Of a DNA stretch of 11,623 bases, positions 1 through 7,900 are shown in pieces. This DNA is from Chloroflexales bacterium (lineage in GTDB: Bacteria; Chloroflexota; Chloroflexia; Chloroflexales; Chloroflexaceae): the NCBI GenBank assembly GCA_013336035.1, contig JAAXUL010000162.1, positions 1-11,623 on the forward strand, in the 5' to 3' direction. Below the pieces are notes generated by a model. The model was not told the DNA's origin. It did not search any database and saw only the letters and a program-made list of their open reading frames with translations. The position numbers and the translations under genes were made by a program. Within the stretch, counting starts at the first letter, position 1. The number at the start of each line of letters is the position of its first letter.

Positions 1-336
1 GTCGAGGTAGGGCTGGGCCGGCCCCCAGCCGAGGGCGTTCTGGAACAGGCGCAGCAGCGAGGCCTCGTCGGTCGGCAGGCCGCGCAGCGGGCCGTAGCCG
101 CGCTCGACCTGGGCGCCGATCTCGGCGCGCAGGGCGCGCAGCACCTCGGGGTCGCGGGCCGACGCGGGCGCCACGGGGTCGAGCAGCTCGGCGGGGAGGC
201 TGTCGCGCAGCGCCTCGCGCACAGCCTGGAGGGCCGCCGGGTCGCTGAGGGTGGCGGGGGCGGCCCCCGGCGCGGGGGCTGGGCCAAGGGCCGCGAGGCC
301 GCCATCCTCGATCACGGTCAGGGGTCTGGGGCTCAT
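1..336 (-). CDS. cpaF: CpaF/TadA-family pilus assembly ATPase, N-terminal part (second copy, cut by window edge)
   Basis: The first 112 codons of a protein that continues beyond base 1. The ATG at 336-334 follows an AGGAAGG-type ribosome site and lies only 16 bases after the stop of the CpaE-like gene, so the two are probably co-transcribed. After an Ala/Pro-rich start the text becomes helical (about residues 34-95). It ends with LFQNALGWGPAQPYLD, which matches the point in CpaF/TadA proteins where the N-terminal domain reads roughly GxGPLexLLxD. This family hexamerises at the cytoplasmic membrane and drives Tad/Flp pilus assembly by ATP hydrolysis. The Walker A, Asp, Walker B and His boxes would lie outside the window, so the call rests on the N-terminal motif and the operon. 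A related but different CpaF-like gene lies at 1680-2903, so this is a second paralogue. A divergent secretion ATPase of the same superfamily is the main alternative. Confidence 0.72.
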   Translation of the reverse strand, partial: MSPRPLTVIEDGGLAALGPAPAPGAAPATLSDPAALQAVREALRDSLPAELLDPVAPASARDPEVLRALRAEIGAQVERGYGPLRGLPTDEASLLRLFQNALGWGPAQPYLD

Positions 337-352
337 AAGGTGCCTATCCTTC

Positions 353-1621
353 CTACGCTATGGCCGGCGAGCTGATCGCGGCGGCCCGATCGCCCCGCAG
401 GCGCGACCCCAGGCGGTTCCAGAGGCTCGAGCGCGGCACGGGCAGGCGCGGGGTCAGGCCCAGGCGCGCGCAGAGCTGCTCGCCCACCCGGTGGACGGCG
501 GCGGTGAAGCCGCTGTGCGGGCCCAGGTCAAGCATCGACACGTAGCCGTCGTGCTCGTCGGCCAGGCTGGCCAGGCGCGGGGCCCGGGGCAGCGTGCCCA
601 GAGACATGACCTGCGGGTAGCGCCGGGCAAACATGGCCGCCACGTCGCCCACCCCGGCGATCACGCCCCGCTCCGGCTCCATAAACAGTAGGGCGCAGCG
701 GTCGAGGCCGTCGGGGGCGTGGTCGCGCAGGTGGTCGAGCAGGTGGCCGACGCCCATGCGCTCGCGGGCCCCGGGCGGGCAGGGCAGCACCACGGTGCCG
801 CCGGCCAGGAGCACGTGGGTGGCGTATGGCCGGCGCAGGTAGTCGGGCGGCGTGTCGACAAGCACTAGGTCGTAGCCCTCGAGGGCGGCCACGCCCTGGT
901 AGAAGCTCTGCCAGTCGGGCAGGCGCACGTCGTTCTCGGCCCGGGCGACGGCGTGGGAGCCGATCAGGAAGTCGACCGCGCCCCAGCCCTCGCTGGTGGC
1001 CCGCGTGTGGTCGGGCTGGAAGATAAAGGGCGCGATGCCGCCCGGGCCCCAGTGGGCCGGCCCGCGCTGGATCAGATGCAGGTACGAGGGCGCGCTCGAT
1101 GGTATGCGGAAGGCCGGCACCAGGCCCGGGTTCGAGATGTCGCTGTCCCAGACCAGCACGCGCAGGCCGCGCCGGCGCAGGCCCTCGGCCAGCACACAGG
1201 TGGCGAAGGTCTTGCCGATGCCGCCCTTGGCGGCGCCGACGGCCACGAGCGCGCCTCTGCCAAGGCCCTCGCCGCAGCGCAGGCCCAGCTGCTCGCCGAG
1301 CCAGGCGGCCACGGCGGCCGGGTCGCGCTCGGCGATGGCGGGGAGCCCGGCGCCCTGCGCGTCGTTGAGCGCGCCGCGGGCCGCGCCGGTGAAGTTGACT
1401 AGCACGCGCACGCCCACGCGGCGGGCCTGGGTCGCGACGCGCCATAGCTCGGGCAGGGGCGCGGCTCTGGTGTCGTCTAGGTAGAGGGCCTCGGGGGCGC
1501 GCGCGCCCTCGAGCAGCCGCATCACCTGGTCGAGGCGCGAGGGCGCTAGCACCGCGACGTCACGAAATTGCTCGACCTGGGCGGCCAATCCCTCCATCGC
1601 CGTGAACATGACCAGCTCCAT
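353..1621 (-). CDS. cpaE: CpaE-like ParA/MinD-type ATPase of the Tad pilus locus
   Basis: A 422-residue cytoplasmic protein. Residues 1 to about 115 resemble the degenerate receiver-like N-terminal domain of CpaE/TadZ proteins. The SIMIBI ATPase domain starts near residue 123 with a deviant Walker A motif, AKGGIGKT (131-138), which has the signature lysine of ParA/MinD proteins. It continues with a WDSDISNPG segment (158-166) and a Walker B/switch segment DLVLVDTPPD (251-260). CpaE/TadZ proteins act as localisation factors that place the Tad machine at a site in the cell. The ATG at 1621 is well supported by AAGGAGG (1628-1634) at six bases' spacing. It sits between two CpaF-like ATPase genes, 58 bases after the first and 16 before the second. 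The usual second acidic position of the ParA DxD region reads DSD rather than DAD, and the C-terminal 25 residues are basic and Ser/Arg-rich. The family call is strong, the exact subfamily less so. Confidence 0.85.
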   Translation of the reverse strand: MELVMFTAMEGLAAQVEQFRDVAVLAPSRLDQVMRLLEGARAPEALYLDDTRAAPLPELWRVATQARRVGVRVLVNFTGAARGALNDAQGAGLPAIAERDPAAVAAWLGEQLGLRCGEGLGRGALVAVGAAKGGIGKTFATCVLAEGLRRRGLRVLVWDSDISNPGLVPAFRIPSSAPSYLHLIQRGPAHWGPGGIAPFIFQPDHTRATSEGWGAVDFLIGSHAVARAENDVRLPDWQSFYQGVAALEGYDLVLVDTPPDYLRRPYATHVLLAGGTVVLPCPPGARERMGVGHLLDHLRDHAPDGLDRCALLFMEPERGVIAGVGDVAAMFARRYPQVMSLGTLPRAPRLASLADEHDGYVSMLDLGPHSGFTAAVHRVGEQLCARLGLTPRLPVPRSSLWNRLGSRLRGDRAAAISSPAIA

Positions 1622-1679
1622 TGGGATCCTCCTTCGCTTGATGTAGTGCTGCGATAGATCCTGGGGCGCCCTTTCGTCG

Positions 1680-2903
1680 CTAGAGCCTGCCCAGGCCCCA
1701 GGCGGCGTTGACGTTGCCGACGCGGACGAGGCGGTCCTGGCCTGGGTCGTGCGCGAAGAGGGCGTTGGTCGGGAAGACGTCGCCGCTGTGGCCCTGGGCG
1801 CCCTGGCGCAGCACCTCCTCGACCGCGAGGACGGCGCGGCGGCCGCGGGCGGTCTGCCCGATCTGCGCGACGATCAGGCTCACTGTGTCTGAGGTGATCA
1901 GGCCGCGGACGATCTGGGCGGCGGCCTGGCCACCCCCGCCCGACTCGGCGGCCAGGCCGATCATGGCCATGCGCTCGAGGTTGCGCAGGGCGCTCTGCAC
2001 CCCGCCCGCGTGGATCGTGCCGATGCCCGGGTGGCCCGTGGCGGCCGCCTGCAGCATCGCCATCGCCTCGCCGCCCCGCACCTCGCCGACGATGATGTAG
2101 CTCGGCTTCTGGCGCAGGGCGAAGGTCACGGCCCGTGAGAAGCCGCCATCCTCGGCGGGCACCTCGAGGTGCAGGCTGTTGGGCGCCCGCGGCAGCTCGC
2201 CCCCATCCTCGACGAAGACGAGCCGCAGGCGCCGGCCCACCGCCTGGGTTAGGGCGGCGGTGAGCGTGGTCTTGCCGCTGCCCGTGGGCCCGGACACTAG
2301 CAGCGAGGCGCCCGAGGCCAGGGCCTCCAGCAGCAGGTCGCTCGCCTCGCGGGTGATCACCTCGGCCTGAACCAGGTCGTCAACCGTGCGCCAGCGCTCG
2401 GGCAGCAGCCTGATGGCGAGGCTGCGCCCCTCGCGGCCGACGGGCGGGCCGGTGATGGCGAAGCGCAGACGGTCGGCCACGCCCTGGGCCATCGCCGGCC
2501 AGTCATAGTCGTACGCCTGCAGCTTGTGGCCGCGCAGCAGCAGCTGCCGCTGCGTCCAGGCGATCCACTCGGGGTGGGCGGTGACGCCCGTGCAGGCCAT
2601 GGCGCCCCGCTGCACCACGTAGAACGGCTCGTCGGGCGGGCCGTTGTAGAGGATGTCCGACACCTCGTGCTCGGGGTCGCGCCAGATCTCGAGCGGCCCA
2701 AACCAGCTGATGCGCGCCCAGTCGTCCGCGTCGAGGTCCACGCCCACGCCTGCCAGCGCGAACGCCTCCTCGGGCGGCAGGCCCCAGCAGCCGCGCATAC
2801 GGCCGCTGCGGACGAGCATCTGCAGCTCCTCGGTGATGGCGGCGTAGTCGAGCGATCCGGCGAAGGGTGCGGCCAGGTCATCGTCCTTCTCATCAGGGAA
2901 CAT
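1680..2903 (-). CDS. cpaF: CpaF/TadA-family pilus assembly ATPase (complete, first copy)
   Basis: A complete 407-residue ATPase of the CpaF/VirB11-like secretion superfamily. The N-terminal domain carries the family pattern FGPLEIWRDPEHEVSDILYN (68-87) and an IRLLPER segment near 164-170. The ATPase core has Walker A GPTGSGKTT (205-213), an Asp box VEDGGEL (231-237), Walker B IIVGEVRGGEA (270-280) and a His box GHPGIGTIHAG (290-300). The C-terminus has the GRRAVLAVEEV strand typical of CpaF. It should form a membrane-associated hexamer that powers pilin polymerisation or retraction. The ATG at 2903 was chosen because GAGGAG lies eight bases upstream and the conserved N-terminal text starts soon after. 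The frame stays open far upstream, but that part overlaps cpaB out of frame and has no family character. The Asp box is variant: GGEL where IEDTxEL is usual. The gene follows cpaB by 20 bases and precedes the CpaE-like gene. Confidence 0.9.
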   Translation of the reverse strand: MFPDEKDDDLAAPFAGSLDYAAITEELQMLVRSGRMRGCWGLPPEEAFALAGVGVDLDADDWARISWFGPLEIWRDPEHEVSDILYNGPPDEPFYVVQRGAMACTGVTAHPEWIAWTQRQLLLRGHKLQAYDYDWPAMAQGVADRLRFAITGPPVGREGRSLAIRLLPERWRTVDDLVQAEVITREASDLLLEALASGASLLVSGPTGSGKTTLTAALTQAVGRRLRLVFVEDGGELPRAPNSLHLEVPAEDGGFSRAVTFALRQKPSYIIVGEVRGGEAMAMLQAAATGHPGIGTIHAGGVQSALRNLERMAMIGLAAESGGGGQAAAQIVRGLITSDTVSLIVAQIGQTARGRRAVLAVEEVLRQGAQGHSGDVFPTNALFAHDPGQDRLVRVGNVNAAWGLGRL

Positions 2904-2923
2904 AGCTCTTACTCCTCTTGAGG

Positions 2924-3802
2924 CTACGGCCGTGCGCCGCCGGGGATAGGGCCGTTGGCGCCAGGGATGCATGGGGGCTCGAGCGGGTCTTCGCGGGGCA
3001 TGGGCGTAGGCGCCGGGGCCAGCAGCTCCTCGCTGTTCACCTGGCCGAGATCGAGCCGGTCGAAGGCGGGCAGCGGGTCGGAGGTGATACCGTAGCGCTC
3101 GCCCCAGAGCTGCACGCCGGCGGCCTGCACGGCCCAGATCGCCTGCGCCTGGTAGGGGGTCATCTCGAGGTACGCGACGCCGCCGTCGATCCACAGCACC
3201 CGCACAGAGCTGATCAGCCGGCAGGCGTAGGGCCGCAGGGCCGGGCCGCTCGCGGACGATGGGCTCTGGGGCGTGGGCTCCGCGCCGGCCGCCGCGCTCA
3301 TCGCCGCGTCGCACAGGGCCGGGTCGCCGGTGGCGTCGGTGAAGCCGAGGTTCACCCGGTCGTGGTGGCTGACCGGGCCAAGGGCGGCCACGCTGAAGGG
3401 CACCGGCACCATGTTCACGCCGAGCTGCTCGCCGTTCGGGTAGACAGGCTGCGTGGGCGGCGCCGGCATCAGCATGCCCGGCTGCGCCAGGTCGTTCACG
3501 CCCAGGCTGCGGGCCGCGTACTGGCCCACCACGGCGGCGGGGTCGCTGAGCCCGGCGAGCTGGGCCGGGCGGTGCAGGGGCAGCTCGACCGTGGACACAT
3601 CCTCGGCGGCGATCTGCTGGCCATAGGGGATGTCGCGGGTCAGCACCACCAGCGCCTCGGTGCGCTGGCTCTCGAGGTAGCCGAGGATGGCGAAGCCGAC
3701 TGTAGCGATCAGCCCCACCGCCAGCAGCAGGGCGGGCAGCGGGTTGGCCCGCTTGCGCGTGAGGGCCTGGCCGAGGGTGGGCGTGCTGGGGGTGGTGGCC
3801 AT
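2924..3802 (-). CDS. cpaB: CpaB/RcpC-like Flp pilus assembly protein with SAF domain
   Basis: A 292-residue protein with one membrane segment near the N-terminus (about residues 22-43, PLPALLLAVGLIATVGFAIL) after a basic cytoplasmic stretch. It is followed by a SAF-type domain beginning ALVVLTRDIPYGQQIAAEDV (about 50-115). That domain shows the family pattern of a conserved 'I.G..I...D' turn and a later G..A...L...  segment. CpaB/RcpC proteins are periplasmic or extracytoplasmic assembly components anchored in the inner membrane. In Gram-negative Tad systems they sit near the secretin, yet no secretin gene is seen here. A low-complexity Ala/Ser/Pro stretch (about 168-190), bracketed by two cysteines, interrupts the C-terminal domain, and the last 40 residues are Pro-rich. 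The ATG at 3802 has AAGAAAGGA about ten bases upstream. The spacer to the TadG-like gene is 52 bases, and the spacer to the CpaF-like gene is 20. Confidence 0.85.
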   Translation of the reverse strand: MATTPSTPTLGQALTRKRANPLPALLLAVGLIATVGFAILGYLESQRTEALVVLTRDIPYGQQIAAEDVSTVELPLHRPAQLAGLSDPAAVVGQYAARSLGVNDLAQPGMLMPAPPTQPVYPNGEQLGVNMVPVPFSVAALGPVSHHDRVNLGFTDATGDPALCDAAMSAAAGAEPTPQSPSSASGPALRPYACRLISSVRVLWIDGGVAYLEMTPYQAQAIWAVQAAGVQLWGERYGITSDPLPAFDRLDLGQVNSEELLAPAPTPMPREDPLEPPCIPGANGPIPGGARP

Positions 3803-3854
3803 TGGTGAGGGTCCTTTCTTGAGCTAGCTGAGACTCTGAGACCAATCCTCGATT

Positions 3855-4466
3855 CTACGGTTGCACGGGGTCGAGCCGGTCGGCGGCGATGACCATAGGG
3901 GCGTAGGTGCCCCAGCCGACGACGCCCTTCATCGTGGGGTGGGCCTCGGCGCAGATGAGCGGCGTTGGGGCGTCCGGGACCACGGCGCCGTCGCTGTATG
4001 TGCAGCTCCCGCCGGCGGGCAGCACGGTCCACACGGCGCGCGCGGCCACGGCGTCGATCGCCGCCTCGGCGCTGTCGCCAACCAGGCCGCGCGCGCCGCG
4101 CAGGGTGGCGCGGAAGTAGCGGTCGGCCACGGCGATCACGTCCGCGCACGGCCCCCCGGCTGCCTCCCGTATGGTCTGAGCGACGCAGGGCGCGGCGGCG
4201 CGCAGCCCCGCCTCGCCCCGGGCGAAGGCGGCGTAGTCAAGGGTCTGCACCGCCGAGCGGGTGGCCTGCTGGAGGGCGTCCTCTACCATCGACACCTCCA
4301 GCCAGCGCTCGGCCACCTCGACCACCATCAGGGTGAAGGCCAGCAGGAATGGCAGCATGATCACTGTCAGCGGGACGGCCTGCCCGCGATGGCGGATGAA
4401 GGCCAAAGACCAAAGGCCAGAGACGAGCGCGGGGCGTCTATGCTCGGATATGCTCTTTCTCCTCAT
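3855..4466 (-). CDS. TadE/TadG-like pseudopilin
   Basis: A 203-residue protein with a basic N-terminus, the motif RGQAVPLTV (27-35) and one hydrophobic segment (about 31-50). An amphipathic helix follows (EVAERWLEVSMVEDALQQAT), then a Cys-containing extracytoplasmic region. This layout is that of TadE/TadG minor pseudopilins, which are tethered in the membrane and take part in pilus assembly. It is much shorter than classical TadG, and no von Willebrand A domain is visible, so TadE-like is an equally good name. Start choice: an in-frame GTG at 4487 overlaps the upstream tadE stop as GTGA. However, AAAGGAG (4473-4479) lies inside that extension, directly upstream of two ATGs at 4469 and 4466. 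The second gives the better spacing (six bases), so 4466 is used. Translation is probably coupled to the upstream gene. Confidence 0.75.
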   Translation of the reverse strand: MRRKSISEHRRPALVSGLWSLAFIRHRGQAVPLTVIMLPFLLAFTLMVVEVAERWLEVSMVEDALQQATRSAVQTLDYAAFARGEAGLRAAAPCVAQTIREAAGGPCADVIAVADRYFRATLRGARGLVGDSAEAAIDAVAARAVWTVLPAGGSCTYSDGAVVPDAPTPLICAEAHPTMKGVVGWGTYAPMVIAADRLDPVQP

Positions 4467-4472
4467 CATCGT

Positions 4473-4479
4473 CTCCTTT
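4473..4479 (-). promoter_or_regulatory. Ribosome-binding site deciding the TadG-like start
   Basis: The minus strand reads AAAGGAG, three bases before an ATG at 4469 and six before an ATG at 4466. It lies inside the longer reading frame that would start at GTG 4487. It therefore favours the shorter protein and re-initiation just after the upstream TGA. Confidence 0.6.
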
Positions 4480-4483
4480 GTCC

Positions 4484-4900
4484 TCACTGCTGGTCGCGCT
4501 CGGCGGCGCGCGTGGCCTCGGCGCTGACTGAGAACTCGGTGAAGAGGGGCGGCAGCGGCGCCCAGAAGGTGCTCGTGTAGGCGATGGTGACGGTGATCGG
4601 GTCGTAGCGGCGGCAGGGGTCGCTGTCACAGGCCACGGCCACGCTCGCGTCGCTCGCGGCGGTGCCCACCCCCGCGTCGAGCACCTGGGCCGCCGCGTCG
4701 TAGGCCGCCCTGGGCGCGCCGCCCTCGATGGCCGCCTGGTGGGCCGCGGCCCGCGCCGCCTGGCTCACTGTGTAGTTCGCCAGCAGGATCTGGCCCACAC
4801 ACACCAGCCCCAGGATCAGGGCCAGAAAGACCCCCAGGACGATGACGAACTCGACCACTGCCTGCCCGCGCGCCCGGCGCCCTTGATCGGCGTAGCACAT
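4484..4900 (-). CDS. tadE: TadE-like minor pseudopilin
   Basis: A 138-residue protein with the classical TadE start: a short basic leader, then RGQAVVEFVIVLGVFLALIL (11-30), a single membrane helix. This includes the conserved glutamate of pseudopilins (E17) at the start of the helix. A helical stretch NYTVSQAARAAAHQAA follows, and then a beta-rich extracytoplasmic domain with two nearby cysteines (91 and 96) that could pair. TadE proteins are processed like type IV prepilins and are needed for Tad pilus biogenesis. The ATG at 4900 is preceded by GGGGTGAAGAG. The gene heads the Tad gene set and is separated from the large surface-protein gene by a 65-base gap containing a hairpin. Its TGA overlaps the possible GTG start of the next gene. 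The major Flp pilin and the prepilin peptidase are not in the window. Confidence 0.85.
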   Translation of the reverse strand: MCYADQGRRARGQAVVEFVIVLGVFLALILGLVCVGQILLANYTVSQAARAAAHQAAIEGGAPRAAYDAAAQVLDAGVGTAASDASVAVACDSDPCRRYDPITVTIAYTSTFWAPLPPLFTEFSVSAEATRAAERDQQ

Positions 4901-4939
4901 CTCTTCACCCCCTATGCCGTGAAAAAGACCTTTACTCTA

Positions 4940-4962
4940 CCCGTCCAACCTCGTTGGACGGG
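4940..4962 (-). terminator. Hairpin between the large surface protein and tadE; possible terminator
   Basis: A perfect inverted repeat with arms CCCGTCCAAC and GTTGGACGGG (10 bp) and a three-base loop. It lies three bases beyond the stop of the large surface-protein gene. On the minus strand it is followed by a short spacer and then TCTTTTTC about 11 bases further on, so the T-run is not directly adjacent as in a standard intrinsic terminator. It may be a weak terminator, an attenuator or an RNA-stability hairpin that separates expression of the surface protein from the Tad operon. Confidence 0.6.
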
Positions 4963-4965
4963 CGA

Positions 4966-7900
4966 CTACTGCCCCGGCCCGACGACGCTGCGGGGCACCA
5001 GCAGCGTGACCTCGAAGGCCCGCCGCACTGTCTGCGTGGCGTGGAGCGGCTCGGGCATCTCGACGGGCACGCCGCACGATCCGAGCGGGTCGATCAGGAA
5101 GTCGGGGCAGGCGTTGATCACCCACACCTCGACCTCGACCTCGACGGTCAGCCGCGTCGGCTCGAGCGGCGAGACTGTGTAGAGGTAGACGTCATCGCGC
5201 ATCGGCGGCGCCGGTGGCTGCGTCCAGTAGAGGTGGGCCTGGCCCGCCAGCTCGGCCTCGCGCAGGGCCGCCGTGGGCAGGAAGTCGTCGACCGAGCGCC
5301 CCTCGGCGTACGCTCCGACGTAGGCGTAGGCGCAGCCGGCCAGGGCCCGCGGCGTCAGGCGCGGCGCGTCGCCAGGGCGGCAGCCCGCCTGGCCCCGGCT
5401 ATCCGCGCCGCTGGGCTCAAGCGTCCGCCCGTTGACCTCGAGGCCCACTACGCTCCAGCCCACCACGCGCGCGCGGTGCTCGAAGGGCCAGCCCGGATCC
5501 TCCAGGCTGTAGCCGTCGAGGCGCGGCGTGAAGTCGAGCACCTCGCCCGCCGGCCACACGATGCGCGCCGCGCCGGGGGGCGTCAGGTACACCGCGTCGG
5601 TCTCGCTCGCGCCGCCATCGCGCGGGTCGAGCTCCGAGTGGATGGCGAGGCGCAGGCCGCCGCCCGGCGCCGGGATGCGCTCGGGCGGGCGCACCACCGC
5701 CGTGTCGACCGCCGCGCGGTTGTCCGCCGGGTCGTCGCCCGGGGTGGCCGTGCTGATAGCGGCCTCTAGATGCAGCTGCGACCCCGCCGGCACGTCCGTG
5801 CGGACTGCGATGCGCAGGCTGCCCGCCTGAAGCGGCGCCAGGGTGCCCAGCTGCCATACCAGCACCTGCCCACTGACGCTCGTGGGCGGGACGCTCGCCG
5901 CCAGATAGTCTACGTCTGCGGGTAGGGTGATGGTGAGGGCGCTGCCCTCGGCCACGCGGGTCAGGTCGGGGCGGGCCGAGTGACGGTTGCCGTAGCCCAC
6001 GTCGTAGACGAAGCCGCTGCCCCAGGCCAGGCGCGCCGTGTCGTCGGGGCCGGCGGCCGTCACGTATACGTTGGGGCGGATCACATCGACCCGGTCCGCG
6101 GCCCTATCGTCGCCCTGGTCGGCGGGCCGCTCGGGCGTGGCCGCGCCGATCTCTGCCGTGGCGCCAAAGGTGTCGGGGCCGAAGCTTGCGGCGTCGGCGG
6201 GCGTGGCCGGCAGGCGCACGGGCAGGATAAGCTCGCCCGCCGCCCCGGGCGCAAGGTCGCCCAGTCCGCAGATGGCCTGCCGGCTCGCCGCGCTGTAGGC
6301 GCAGCCCCCCGGCACCGCCCCGAGGCTCGCCCCTGGGTCGTGGGTCACCGTCAGGACCGCGCTGCGCGCGATGCCGGTGCCGGCGTTGCGGTAGGTCGCC
6401 GTGATCGTCCCCGGCTCGCCAACCGGCAGCGGGCGCGGGCCGATGCGCAGCGAGAGCTCGGGGTCTGGGAAGAGGATGCTTGTGGTCGCGCTGCTGAGAT
6501 TGTCGCCGGGGTCGTCGCCCGGGGTCGCGCAGCTGATCGTGGCGCTGTTGGTGACGCTCGCGCCGCCGATCGTCGCCTCGGCGCGCACGCTGAAGCGCAC
6601 CAGGTCGCTGACCCCTGGCGGCAGGCTGCCGAAGGTGCAGACCACGGCGCGATTCGTAGCGCTGTAGCCGCACGGCCCCCCGTTGAAGGTGAAGCCGATG
6701 AAGGTTAGCCCGGCCGGGAGCGGGTCGCTCAGGGTGACGTTGGCGGCGGCGGCGCCACGATTTTCGTAGCGCAGCTCGTAGGTGAAGGCCTCGCCGACCA
6801 GGGCTACGGGCGGGGCGCTCTTGATGATCCGCACCTCGGGGCGCTGGAGGGTCGTCGGGGCGCAGGCGCTGTTGTTGCCCGGGCTGGTGTCGGGCAGGCT
6901 CGTGCTGATCGTCGCGCAGTTGGTGATGGTCTGCGTGGTCGCCGCGGCGGGCGTAAAGCTCGTGGCGGCCCGCACGTTCACCACGATGCTCTGGCTGGCG
7001 TTGCCGGCCATGGTGCCCAGGGCCCAGGTGAGGCTCTGCCCTGAGCGCGAGCTGGGCGCGGGTATGGCCGAGACATAGCTCAGGCCGGCGGGCAGGCTGT
7101 CGGCGACCACGACGCCGTCCGCTGGGGCGGCGCTGCGGTTGCGGGCCACCAGGGTGTAGCTAAAGCTCTGTCCCGCCGCCGCTGTCGCCGGGCCGCTCTT
7201 GGCGATCTCCATGTCGACGCTTGCGAGCAGGCCGAAGTCGCGAGACATATCGGTCTGATTCTCGTCCAGAGTAAAGTCCGGCGTGGTGTGACCCAAGGCG
7301 CCGTCGGTGTCGCTGTCGCGCGTGTCGTCGCCGCCCTGGTCGCGCAGGGTCGCCCGCATCCCTAGCGGCACGCCGAAGCGTACCCGGTAGATGCCCGGGG
7401 CCAGGTCGCGGAAGCGGTAGCGGCCAATACTGTCTGTCGCTATGCTGGTGCTCACACCTACCAGGGTCACGGTGCCCCCGCTGCTCTCGAGGGCGACGTT
7501 CACGCCGGCTATGCCTGGCTCACCGGCGTCCTGTATGCCGTCGCCGTCGCCGTCGCCCCACACCCGGTCGCCGATCGTGCCGGTGGGCTGAAGCCGTGTA
7601 AGGCCGATGTCGTAGAAGCGCCCCTCGCTCTCGCGCCAGGGCGGTGCGATGGCCGACCCGGTGCGGGTGCTACCTGGCGGGGCGAACTCGATATAGCCCC
7701 ACGCCTGCGAGGCGTCGCTATCGACAGTGTCGCTGCCACCCTGGTTTTGCCGTGTAATGCGATATCCCTGCGCGGCGAGGGCGGCGCGGCTGGCCGCGGC
7801 GATGCGGATGCCCACGGGGGTGTTCGGGGGGACAGCGAAGAGGTAGCGCCCCTGGCTGTCGCTCGTCGCCGTCGCCAGGGCCGGCGCGCTGGCCGGGGTC

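Noticed and set aside
528..1445. A 305-residue minus-strand frame overlapping the CpaE-like gene
   Set aside because: It is an Arg/Gly/Pro-rich frame-shifted shadow. The 422-residue frame has the ATPase motifs.
2918..3808. A 296-residue plus-strand frame opposite cpaB
   Set aside because: No motif, His/Gly/Arg-rich shadow composition, and the minus strand carries a membrane segment and SAF domain with a ribosome site.
1680..3845. A 721-residue fusion frame joining the CpaF-like ATPase to about 310 upstream residues
   Set aside because: The upstream part overlaps the well-supported cpaB gene out of frame, is Arg/Pro/Ala-rich shadow text, and a good ribosome site with ATG at 2903 starts the conserved CpaF region.
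3803..3854. AGCTAGCT and nearby ctgag repeats in the spacer before cpaB as a possible operator
   Set aside because: Arms are very short and unconnected to a promoter; the spacer lies within an apparent operon.
7531..7559. Repeated gccgtc units as a possible repeat array
   Set aside because: They encode the GDGDGDG acidic loop of an SdrD_B domain; the repeat is explained by the protein.
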